Part shown: positions 1 through 5,397 of the stretch, one piece after another | Numbering within the stretch: the stretch's first letter is position 1 | Layout: every line of letters begins with the position of its first letter | DNA from: DATKIY01 sp035543875 | GTDB taxonomy: Bacteria > Actinomycetota > Actinomycetes > JAHEKZ01 | Direction of reading: 5' to 3' | DNA: 6,758 bases | NCBI GenBank assembly: GCA_035543875.1 | Contig: DATKIY010000057.1 | Coordinates: forward strand, 1-6,758 | Notes under the pieces: generated by a model | Seen by the model: only the letters and a program-made list of their open reading frames with translations | Databases searched by the model: none | Told to the model about the DNA's origin: nothing | Translations under genes and position numbers: made by a program

Positions 1-1
1 G

Positions 2-247
2 CAAATTATTGTTGCCCCGAGTGTTGCCTCCACCCTGTTGAAATCGCTGGTCTGGGTGGGGGTGATTGGGGCTGGAATCTTACTCCTGGTGCTCGGGGGG
101 CTGCTGTTGCTCATCGGTCTGCTTCGCAGACGTCGAAACCAGCCGGTAACAGTTCCTGTGCAGCCGGCAGGTTGGTTTGCGGACCCGCGAGGTGAGGCGT
201 CACTGCGATGGTGGGACGGGACTCAGTGGACCGAGCACATTTCTTAA
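2..247 (+). CDS. Membrane protein with C-terminal DUF2510 tail (5' end outside window)
   Basis: The frame is open from the window edge to TAA at 245-247 and gives 81 visible residues. A hydrophobic stretch rich in Leu, Gly and Val (about residues 15-40) ends in RRRR, a positive-inside stop-transfer signal. A cytoplasmic tail follows, closing with PAGWFADP and LRWWDGTQWTEH, the hallmark of DUF2510, a short Trp-rich domain common on actinobacterial membrane proteins and of unknown function. A TTG at 38 could start a 69-residue protein, but it has no Shine-Dalgarno sequence and the frame is open upstream. I therefore read this as the end of a larger protein whose N-terminal part, perhaps extracytoplasmic, lies outside the window. 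The domain call is firm; the role of the whole protein cannot be told. Confidence 0.62.
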   Translation, partial: QIIVAPSVASTLLKSLVWVGVIGAGILLLVLGGLLLLIGLLRRRRNQPVTVPVQPAGWFADPRGEASLRWWDGTQWTEHIS

Positions 248-297
248 CGGACGGGGTGCTGAAATCCATGGCCGCTGGTTGGACAGCCCGCCACGCG

Positions 298-310
298 TCT
301 GATTATCAGA
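298..310. promoter_or_regulatory. Short palindrome by a candidate promoter upstream of the amidase
   Basis: TCTGAT-T-ATCAGA is a perfect inverted repeat (6-bp arms, 1-nt centre) in the 213-nt gap between the DUF2510 gene and the amidase. A loose -35-like TTGGAC lies at 279-284. Sixteen nucleotides later GATTAT (301-306), a 4/6 match to a -10 hexamer, falls inside the palindrome. This could be a promoter with an overlapping operator, but the match is weak and only the inverted repeat is certain. Nothing else convincing is seen between 248 and 449. Confidence 0.25.
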
Positions 311-449
311 ATATATGCGGGCAAGTCTCGGAGGCTGCTTCAGGCCGTGCGCGGGGCATCAACGATCTGCTCGTAGGTGCGCATAGGCTCCAACTGTGGG
401 TGCCCGATTTGTCGGTTCAAGCCGTTGCGGCGCCGGTCTACTATGCGAC

Positions 450-454
450 GGAGG
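450..454 (+). promoter_or_regulatory. Shine-Dalgarno deciding the amidase start
   Basis: GGAGG lies 6 nt before the ATG at 461. The upstream in-frame starts (GTG 377, ATG 443) have no such site, so 461 is the preferred start. That choice also places the signal peptide at the extreme N-terminus. Confidence 0.75.
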
Positions 455-460
455 TCGGCT

Positions 461-1231
461 ATGACGCGATCAGTTGCCATGGCATTGTGCGGCTCACTGC
501 TCGTGGGTACCGCGGTGGTGGGACTGCCAGCGAGTGCCAACGTGCCCGCTGGGGGTGCACCTTCCCGAGATCGCATAACCGTTTCGGCGCAGCGAGCCGA
601 GCCGGTGTCGAAGCTGAAGCCGAGACTGGTTCGCAAGTACATTCCATTTGGACACCGCCGCAAGATGCAGATGGCCCGCTACTCAAAGCGTCACTACGGT
701 CACCGCGCCTACCACCTGCGTCACCCTCGGGTCATTGTTGAGCACTACACCGATGGCCCGACGATGATGAGCGCCTGGTGGACGATGGCGAACAACACTA
801 AGAACCTTGGGGAGTTCCCCGGTGTCTGCACGCATTTCATCATTGACAAAGACGGGCGAATCTACAGGACTGTGCCCCTCAACCTGCGCTGCCGGCACAC
901 GATCGGTCTTAACCAAACAGCGATCGGAATTGAACACGTTGGAACTTCCGACCACCAAGTTCTCAGCCGCCATCATCAACGTCGGGCTTCGTACCGGCTG
1001 ACCCTGTGGCTCATGGCCAAGTACAACATCCCGGTTAAGAACGTCATTGGCCACGGGGAAAGCCTGTTGAGCCCGTATCGGCATGAGAAGTACCGATCGT
1101 GGAAGTGTCTGACCCACACTGACTTTTCGCATCGCACAATGCATCGATACCGAGATCGGTTGCGGACGGCCGCCCGCCGGCACGGCGTGCGCGTTGGCCA
1201 TCGACCGCACTGGGTCGACATCGGCTGTTGA
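461..1231 (+). CDS. Secreted N-acetylmuramoyl-L-alanine amidase (Amidase_2/PGRP fold)
   Basis: This is a predicted zinc-dependent enzyme that cuts the amide bond between N-acetylmuramic acid and the stem peptide of peptidoglycan, outside the cell. From ATG 461 it has 256 residues. Residues 1-26 form a Sec-type signal peptide, with a likely cut after ASA (26). A basic linker follows, then the amidase domain (about 88-235). It begins with VIVEHYTDG (H95, first zinc ligand) and continues with THF (124-126), CRHTIGLN (144-151), AIGIEH (E158, catalytic-type Glu), VIGHGES (H188, second ligand) and KCLTHTDF (215-222). The third ligand is probably H219 or D221. The family's usual K-x-D-P-G motif is replaced. 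The mature protein is very basic: about 43 Arg+Lys and 20 His against about 14 Asp+Glu, which suits binding to anionic wall polymers (inference). It probably shares a transcript with the gene 21 nt downstream. It acts in wall turnover or lysis, on self or competitor walls. Confidence 0.85.
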   Translation: MTRSVAMALCGSLLVGTAVVGLPASANVPAGGAPSRDRITVSAQRAEPVSKLKPRLVRKYIPFGHRRKMQMARYSKRHYGHRAYHLRHPRVIVEHYTDGPTMMSAWWTMANNTKNLGEFPGVCTHFIIDKDGRIYRTVPLNLRCRHTIGLNQTAIGIEHVGTSDHQVLSRHHQRRASYRLTLWLMAKYNIPVKNVIGHGESLLSPYRHEKYRSWKCLTHTDFSHRTMHRYRDRLRTAARRHGVRVGHRPHWVDIGC

Positions 1232-1252
1232 ACGAGGACTCGGTAGGTGTAG

Positions 1253-1636
1253 ATGGTTGACCAGGACGACGTGCGGCGCCTCGCTATGACGCTGCCCCAG
1301 GTAGCGGAAACCACTGATCGGTTCGGTTTCGGGGTCATGCATCGAGGCAAAATCAAAGGGTTTGCTTGGGTGTGGTTAGAGCGGCTCGAACCCAAGAAGC
1401 CGCGCCTGCCTAATCCCGACGTCTTAGGCGTTCGCGTTTCGGGGCAGGAGGAGAAAGAGATGCTCTTAGCCTCCGATACCGAGAAGTTCTTCACTGAGGA
1501 CCACTACAACGGTTTCCCAGCAGTACTCGTTCGTCTGGCAGCCGTTGACGAATCCGAACTTCGCGAGCTGCTCACCGATGCCTGGCGTTGCCAAGCTCCC
1601 CGAGCCCTCGTCAAGGAGTTTGACGTGGTGGAGTGA
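1253..1636 (+). CDS. MmcQ/YjbR family protein
   Basis: A 127-residue cytoplasmic protein covering the whole usual length of the MmcQ/YjbR (DUF419) family. These are small proteins with a CyaY-like alpha/beta fold, often described as possible DNA-binding proteins; no reaction is established. Family features seen in order are the N-terminal helix with LPQVAETTDRFGF (residues 14-26), the central strands GFAWVW, VLGVRVSGQEEKEMLLA and HYNGFPAVLVRLAAVDE, and the C-terminal helix ELRELLTDAWR followed by APRALVKEF. The ATG at 1253 follows a weak GTAGGTG and lies only 21 nt after the amidase stop, so co-transcription is likely. There is no obvious functional link to the amidase. Family assignment is good; function is open. 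Confidence 0.85.
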   Translation: MVDQDDVRRLAMTLPQVAETTDRFGFGVMHRGKIKGFAWVWLERLEPKKPRLPNPDVLGVRVSGQEEKEMLLASDTEKFFTEDHYNGFPAVLVRLAAVDESELRELLTDAWRCQAPRALVKEFDVVE

Positions 1637-1762
1637 GTCGACGCAGATAGCTGCTCCCCGATCGATGCTCCCGACGAGCGTGACCATAAGTTCGTGAGCG
1701 CGGAGCCAGCACTGTGAACAGAGATGACGGCCGTGAGGGGATAAATGCGACAGTTCACGCAC
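1466..1762 (-). CDS. Doubtful ORF with ClpX-like C4 zinc-finger arrangement
   Basis: A 98-codon minus-strand frame starts at GTG 1762 in the intergenic region and runs antisense into the end of the YjbR-family gene. Residues 15-43 contain C15-x2-C18, then an amphipathic HELMVTLVG, then C40-x2-S43 followed by a hydrophobic helix. This resembles the ClpX N-terminal zinc domain (CSFCGKSQHEVRKLIAG, then ICDEC) as I recall it, with a 3-residue longer spacer and Ser in place of the fourth Cys. Against it: no Shine-Dalgarno before the GTG, a missing ligand, and about 170 nt antisense to a well-supported gene. Antisense frames stay open easily at this GC. It could be a decayed stand-alone ClpX-type zinc-finger gene or chance. 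Confidence 0.18.
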   Translation of the reverse strand: MRELSHLSPHGRHLCSQCWLRAHELMVTLVGSIDRGAAICVDSLHHVKLLDEGSGSLATPGIGEQLAKFGFVNGCQTNEYCWETVVVVLSEELLGIGG

Positions 1763-1919
1763 TCTGAAGTGTGGATGGTTTTCGATCGCTGGTTAAACGA
1801 TCGACGCCACTTGTTTCGTGCGGGGTGTCACTACCCACTACCGCTGCGTAGGGGATAGGTTTGTCCGCGTAGGGGGGACTTCCGGGTCAGCGCCAGTAAT
1901 CGCTGAAAGTGGGGGTCTT
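1637..1919. other. Intergenic region upstream of the lipoprotein gene, with short repeats
   Basis: This stretch has no well-supported gene. It holds a 7-bp inverted repeat TCGATCG/CGATCGA (1782-1788 and 1798-1804, 9-nt spacer), a tandem 7-bp repeat CACTACC (1829-1842) and a direct repeat GCGTAGGGG at 1846-1854 and 1867-1875, spaced 21 bp (two helical turns). It probably contains the lipoprotein promoter, possibly with a regulator site, but I found no clear -35/-10 pair. The doubtful minus-strand ORF described separately starts at 1762. Confidence 0.4.
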
Positions 1920-2351
1920 GTGGTTCGTCTTACTCGTCGTCTGGGCGCTGTGTTGGTGCTTGGGCTGGCATTGACGGCGTGTCAAAAAGACCCGTCGACC
2001 ACCGCCGAGTTTCTCGGCCCAAGCAACAGTGCTTTGGTGATTGGTTACTCCGAAACGTGCGCCCCCGTCCAGGGCGATGTCCAGTCTGCGGCGCGGAACA
2101 GCACCATCACTGTTGATGCCTCCAAGTTTCTGCCAGAAGAAACGGTGACGTTGCACTGGTTCGTCGATGCGCGACAACTTGAGGGCAGTTGGGAAAGCGT
2201 CGTCACCAATGCCGACGGAAAGTTCCAGACCGACCTTGATCTTCCCAAATCCGAACTAGAAGTTGGCGACCTGGTGGAGATATGGGCTCAGGGCCCAGGC
2301 AAGGACGGGATCATGGCCGTCACGGGAAAGGTCCCGATCGGGTCCTGCTAG
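1920..2351 (+). CDS. Small lipoprotein with Ig-like/beta-sandwich appearance
   Basis: From GTG 1920 the product has 143 residues. The start is chosen because a G-run (1911-1915) lies just upstream and because it gives a textbook lipoprotein signal: basic MVRLTRRL, hydrophobic core, then the lipobox LTAC with the lipidated Cys at 21. Starting at ATG 1818 instead would add 34 residues that spoil the signal peptide. The mature part has alternating polar and hydrophobic strands. The pattern ITVDASKFLPEETVTLHWF, then VTNADGKFQTDLDLP, is typical of Ig-like beta-sandwich repeats in secreted actinobacterial proteins. Two further Cys (47 and the last residue, 143) could form a disulfide. It is predicted to be anchored to the outer face of the membrane; no enzymatic motif is seen and no specific family is recognised. 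It converges on the DUF7455 gene with only 16 nt between stops. Confidence 0.75.
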   Translation: MVRLTRRLGAVLVLGLALTACQKDPSTTAEFLGPSNSALVIGYSETCAPVQGDVQSAARNSTITVDASKFLPEETVTLHWFVDARQLEGSWESVVTNADGKFQTDLDLPKSELEVGDLVEIWAQGPGKDGIMAVTGKVPIGSC

Positions 2352-2367
2352 CTGCCAGTGGTGACCG

Positions 2368-2592
2368 CTATACGTCAGCACCCGGCGTGATCGTCGGAGA
2401 AACTAACCGATCGGTCTCGTCGACAATCTCGACAGCGATCTTCTTCAGGTTGGGCTCGAACTGTTTGGCGTGGTGAGCACAAAAGTGGAGCTCGCCAGTG
2501 ATCAACCGCACGCGTACATACGCCTGCGCTCCGCATCGATCGCAGCGGTCGGCAGCGGTCAACGGGCTTCGGGTGACAACGGCAGTGGTCAC
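2368..2592 (-). CDS. DUF7455-type small zinc-ribbon protein
   Basis: A 74-residue protein with a treble-clef/zinc-ribbon pattern: CDRCG (C17, C20) and FCAHH (C38, H41), a C-x2-C-x17-C-x2-H arrangement likely to bind one zinc. AQAYVRVRL..GELHFCAHHAKQFEPNL is the wording I associate with the actinobacterial DUF7455 family, which is often encoded beside the housekeeping sigma factor and parE. Function is unknown. The start is GTG 2592, preceded by a purine-rich GAGAGG (2597-2602) at 4 nt. It is divergent from parE across a 353-nt regulatory region, as expected for this neighbourhood, but no sigma factor gene is visible here. Confidence 0.82.
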   Translation of the reverse strand: MTTAVVTRSPLTAADRCDRCGAQAYVRVRLITGELHFCAHHAKQFEPNLKKIAVEIVDETDRLVSPTITPGADV

Positions 2593-2723
2593 GGCGCCTC
2601 TCTCTCGTCCGGGGGACCCAATGAGGACTCCCAGTCAGAACAACATCCCACCACAGTCCGACGCTTCCCGCCGACCTATACGAAGGGGTTCGCCGATGGC
2701 GTACACCTTGACCTGAGTATGGG

Positions 2724-2739
2724 TGTGAATTGCGTCACG
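2724..2739. promoter_or_regulatory. CRP/GlxR-like operator
   Basis: TGTGA-ATTGCG-TCACG matches 9 of the 10 fixed positions of the TGTGA-N6-TCACA site bound by CRP-family regulators (cAMP receptor proteins, called GlxR in corynebacteria). It lies 132 nt before the DUF7455 start and 207 nt before the parE start. Either promoter could be the target. The regulator itself is not in the window. Confidence 0.4.
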
Positions 2740-2772
2740 ACACGCCGAATGACACAGGCCCGTAACCTCAGA

Positions 2773-2788
2773 TCACCCGCTCGGGTGA
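2773..2788. promoter_or_regulatory. Perfect 16-bp palindrome, probable operator or short hairpin
   Basis: TCACCCG-CT-CGGGTGA has 7-bp arms with a 2-nt centre. As DNA it looks like an operator for a dimeric regulator. As RNA it could form a 6-bp stem with a GCTC loop. It lies about 157 nt before parE and 34 nt from the CRP-like site. There is no T-tract, so it is not an intrinsic terminator. Confidence 0.35.
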
Positions 2789-2945
2789 ACCGAAAACGGA
2801 CACTGGCCGCGCCGCGCCGCCGTCGGGGGTGGTGGCAGATATTCTGGACCAGTGCAGGAAGGGTCCTGACCCTCGCCGTCCCGCTGCTTTTTGGTAATAC
2901 CCCAAGATCGTCCAGCCGTGAAGATCACAAGGAGTCAGGTTAAGC

Positions 2946-5033
2946 GTGCCCGCACCCAGCAAAACCGTGAGCAAGCGCCCGACTGGCTACACCGCAAAGC
3001 ACCTGTCGGTTCTCGAAGGGCTTGAGGCCGTTCGTAAGCGACCCGGAATGTACATCGGGTCCACTGATTCCAGAGGTCTGCTCCACTGCCTGTGGGAGAT
3101 CATCGACAACGCCGTTGATGAGGCCCTGGCTGGGCACTGCCACCAGATCACAGTCGAGCTGCATCCCGACCAGTCAGTCGAAGTTAGCGACGATGGACGC
3201 GGTATTCCCGTCGACGTCGAACCCAAAACCAAGCTCACCGGTGTCGAAGTCGTCATGACCAGGCTGCACTCCGGTGGAAAGTTTGGTGGTGGCTCGTACG
3301 CTGCGTCCGGCGGACTCCACGGGGTGGGGGCTTCAGTCGTCAATGCGCTGTCGGCCCGTCTCGATGTCGAGGTCGACCGCGACGGCAAGGTCCACACGTT
3401 GTCGTTCTGTCGCGGAGTTCCTGGTGAGTTCGCAGGAGCAGACGAGACCGCGGTGTTCGTGAAGCGCTCTGGTCTCCGCATCGTCGGAAAGGTCCCAAAA
3501 AAGCGCACCGGTACCCGCATTCGATACTGGGCCGATCGACAGGTATTTCTCCAGGAGGCTGAGATCAGCCTCGACCAGCTGTACGCGCGAGCCCGCCAGA
3601 CCGCCTTCCTGGTCCCCGGCCTGAGCCTCACGATCAAGGACGCTCGGACCACCGAAATAACCGAGGAGACCTTTCGTTTCGACGGTGGGATCAGCGAGTT
3701 CACCGAGTTCTTGGCTCCGGACGAGCCCGCGAGTGGGGTGATTCGGCTCCACGGCGTCGGGCACTTCCACGAGACGGTCCCTGTTCTTGATGCAAAGGGG
3801 CACATGTCCCCCCAAGAGGTCGAGCGCGAGCTCGTGGTCGACCTGGCGCTGCGTTGGGGGACCGGCTACGAGACCGTGGTCCGCTCGTTCGTCAACATCA
3901 TCGCCACACCCAAGGGCGGGACGCACCTATCCGGCTTCGAACGCGGCTTGGTGCGCACGGTCAACGAACAACTACGTGCCGCGAAGCTGCTCAAAACCGC
4001 CGATGACGCCGTGGTCAAAGACGACGTGCTGGAGGGGCTGACCGCGGTGGTCACTGTGCGTCTTGCCGAGCCACAGTTCGAAGGCCAGACCAAGGAGATC
4101 CTCGGTACCTCGGCCGCATCTCGGATCGTCTCGCACGTCGTCCATCGAGAGCTGACCCGAGTTCTCAACTCGACCAAGCGAGTCGAGAAAGCGCAGAGCC
4201 GCATCATCTTGGAGAAAGTGGTTGGCGCGGCACGGACCCGTATCGCCGCACGTCAGTCCAAGGAGCTCCAGCGCCGGAAGAACGCGTTGGAGACCTCATC
4301 CCTGCCGGCGAAGCTCGCCGACTGTCGAAGCGACGATGTCGAGCGCAGTGAGTTGTTCATTGTTGAGGGTGACAGTGCACTGGGAACCGCGAAACTCGCT
4401 CGCTCGAGCGAGTTCCAAGCGCTGCTGCCTATCCGGGGCAAAATCCTGAATGTCCAGAAGGCTTCCGTTGCGGACATGCTCAAGAACGCCGAGTGTGCGG
4501 CAATCATCCAGGTGCTTGGCGCCGGGTCTGGACGAACCTTTGAGGTCGACCAGGTTCGCTACGGGAAAATCGTCGTGATGACCGATGCCGATGTCGACGG
4601 CGCGCACATCCGCACACTCTTGCTCACGCTGTTTCATCGCTATATGCGCCCCATGCTCGCCGCTGGACGCGTCTACGCGGCAGTCCCACCGCTGCATCGG
4701 GTCGAGGTCATCAATGGTGGCGGCAAGAAGAACGAGTACATCTACGCCTACTCCGACGCCGAGGTTAAGAAACTCCTCGCCGACCTTGAGCGGAAAGGTA
4801 AGCGCATCAAGGAGCCGGTCCAGCGATACAAGGGCTTGGGCGAGATGGACGCCGACCAGCTGCGTGAAACCACCATGGACCCGCGCCGTCGAACTTTGCG
4901 CCGAATCACACTGGCCGATGCCGAGCAGGGGTCTCACGTGTTCGATCTGCTCATGGGCAACGAGGTCGCGCCGCGCCGCGATTTCATCGTTGAGGGCGCC
5001 GCCGGGCTCGATCGGTCGAGGATTGACACCTAA
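2946..5033 (+). CDS. parE: DNA topoisomerase IV/gyrase-type subunit B (ATPase + TOPRIM)
   Basis: A 695-residue type IIA topoisomerase B subunit, full length for the ParE/short GyrB class. It powers strand passage by ATP hydrolysis with a GyrA/ParC partner, relaxing or decatenating DNA. The GHKL ATPase domain shows RKRPGMYIGST (30-40), E51 and N55 (Mg/ATP), DDGRGIP (82-88) and GGLHGVG (122-128). The transducer has KGGTHLSGF and the QTK loop (381-383) with the ATP-contacting Lys383. TOPRIM has catalytic E474 in EGDSALGTAK, LPIRGKILN and the D547-x-D549-x-D551 metal cluster in MTDADVDGAH. The C-terminus has QRYKGLGEMD (626-635). The EGDSALGTAK wording (usually EGDSAGG in GyrB) and the DUF7455 neighbour point to actinobacterial ParE rather than the gyrB beside dnaN/recF. 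The start is GTG 2946 with AAGGAG at 2929-2934, an 11-nt spacing that is long. The ParC partner is not in the window. Confidence 0.93.
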   Translation: MPAPSKTVSKRPTGYTAKHLSVLEGLEAVRKRPGMYIGSTDSRGLLHCLWEIIDNAVDEALAGHCHQITVELHPDQSVEVSDDGRGIPVDVEPKTKLTGVEVVMTRLHSGGKFGGGSYAASGGLHGVGASVVNALSARLDVEVDRDGKVHTLSFCRGVPGEFAGADETAVFVKRSGLRIVGKVPKKRTGTRIRYWADRQVFLQEAEISLDQLYARARQTAFLVPGLSLTIKDARTTEITEETFRFDGGISEFTEFLAPDEPASGVIRLHGVGHFHETVPVLDAKGHMSPQEVERELVVDLALRWGTGYETVVRSFVNIIATPKGGTHLSGFERGLVRTVNEQLRAAKLLKTADDAVVKDDVLEGLTAVVTVRLAEPQFEGQTKEILGTSAASRIVSHVVHRELTRVLNSTKRVEKAQSRIILEKVVGAARTRIAARQSKELQRRKNALETSSLPAKLADCRSDDVERSELFIVEGDSALGTAKLARSSEFQALLPIRGKILNVQKASVADMLKNAECAAIIQVLGAGSGRTFEVDQVRYGKIVVMTDADVDGAHIRTLLLTLFHRYMRPMLAAGRVYAAVPPLHRVEVINGGGKKNEYIYAYSDAEVKKLLADLERKGKRIKEPVQRYKGLGEMDADQLRETTMDPRRRTLRRITLADAEQGSHVFDLLMGNEVAPRRDFIVEGAAGLDRSRIDT
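4393..4414 (+). repeat. Perfect 9-bp hairpin inside parE
   Basis: AACTCGCTC, loop GCTC, then GAGCGAGTT: a 9-bp perfect stem with a 4-nt loop within the TOPRIM coding region (codons for KLARSSEF). The same bases contain the 14-bp palindrome CTCGCTCGAGCGAG (4399-4412). It may simply follow from repeated CTC/CGC/GAG codon content; no function is known. Confidence 0.5.
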
Positions 5034-5069
5034 CCGCGACGACACCGGTCCACCCGACACCTAGCGGAC

Positions 5070-5085
5070 GGGCATCAAGTTGCCC
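5070..5085 (+). other. Small hairpin just before the membrane protein start
   Basis: GGGCA-TCAAGT-TGCCC can form a 5-bp stem with a 6-nt loop, flanked by CTAG (5061) and CTAG (5085-5088). It ends two bases before the GTG at 5088 and lies 36 nt after the parE stop. With no T-tract it is a poor terminator. It might modulate initiation of the downstream gene, which lacks a clear Shine-Dalgarno. Confidence 0.25.
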
Positions 5086-5087
5086 TA

Positions 5088-5381
5088 GTGTCGCGATTCA
5101 TGTGCTGCATCGTCGCCCTGATGGGGCTGATTGGTCCCCGAGTTGCCTTCCTCTACGCGTGGTTGTTCACCAACCAGGTGGATCAGGCTTACGACGAGTT
5201 TTGGGTGCCGCTGTTGGGCGTCATCTTCTTGCCGTGGACCGCGCTGTTCTACGCGATCGCATACGCGCCTATCGGTGGCGTTGACGGAATCGGCGTGGTT
5301 TTCGTGGTGATTGGGTTGCTGCTGGACATTGCGACGTATGCCGGGAGCCCACGCGCCAGGGGTGCGTCAAGCGCGGCTTAG
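5088..5381 (+). CDS. Conserved small integral membrane protein
   Basis: A 97-residue protein with three hydrophobic segments (about 5-27, 39-60 and 65-85), short loops and an Arg-containing C-terminal tail. The middle wording FWVPLLGVIFLPWTALFYAIAY..GGVDG resembles a family of uncharacterised actinobacterial membrane proteins with LGFLFLPWTTLMY-like motifs. No function is assigned and no catalytic residues are seen. The GTG at 5088 is used as the start; an in-frame ATG at 5100 would remove four residues and is equally possible, since neither has a good Shine-Dalgarno. It follows parE by 54 nt on the same strand and may be read through from it. It converges on the carbonic anhydrase gene with 16 nt between stops. 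Confidence 0.72.
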   Translation: MSRFMCCIVALMGLIGPRVAFLYAWLFTNQVDQAYDEFWVPLLGVIFLPWTALFYAIAYAPIGGVDGIGVVFVVIGLLLDIATYAGSPRARGASSAA

Positions 5382-5397
5382 TTCAGTTTGCAGTTCC

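Larger units (their letters stand above)
2593..2945. promoter_or_regulatory. Divergent regulatory region between DUF7455 and parE
   Basis: This 353-nt gap separates two divergent genes, so it should carry both promoters. I see a CRP/GlxR-like site (2724-2739) and a perfect palindrome (2773-2788), listed separately. A -35-like TTGACC on the + strand at 2708-2713 has no good -10 at the right distance. TAATAC at 2895-2900 is the best -10 candidate for parE, but no good -35 lies 16-18 nt upstream. A long + frame through 2470-2943 runs antisense to DUF7455 and looks non-coding. Confidence 0.45.

Noticed and set aside
395..435. GGTTCAAGCC resembling a tRNA T-arm
   Set aside because: The flanking bases do not form the 5-bp T-stem and no anticodon or acceptor stem can be folded around it.
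208..741. Plus-strand 177-codon frame overlapping the DUF2510 and amidase genes
   Set aside because: It overlaps two real genes in another frame and shows no family features.
683..1342. Long minus-strand frame opposite the amidase
   Set aside because: Antisense shadow of a gene with clear motifs; no domain recognised.
2527..2575. Repeated CAGCGGTC within the DUF7455 gene
   Set aside because: A short 8-bp repeat explained by similar codons (Ala-Asp-Arg) in the coding sequence.
2470..2943. Plus-strand 157-codon frame ending just before parE
   Set aside because: Its first part is antisense to the well-supported DUF7455 gene and the rest has low-complexity Ser/Arg composition without any recognisable domain; it looks like a chance frame through the regulatory region.
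4296..5060. 254-codon minus-strand frame opposite the parE 3' half
   Set aside because: Typical high-GC antisense open frame across strongly conserved TOPRIM coding sequence.
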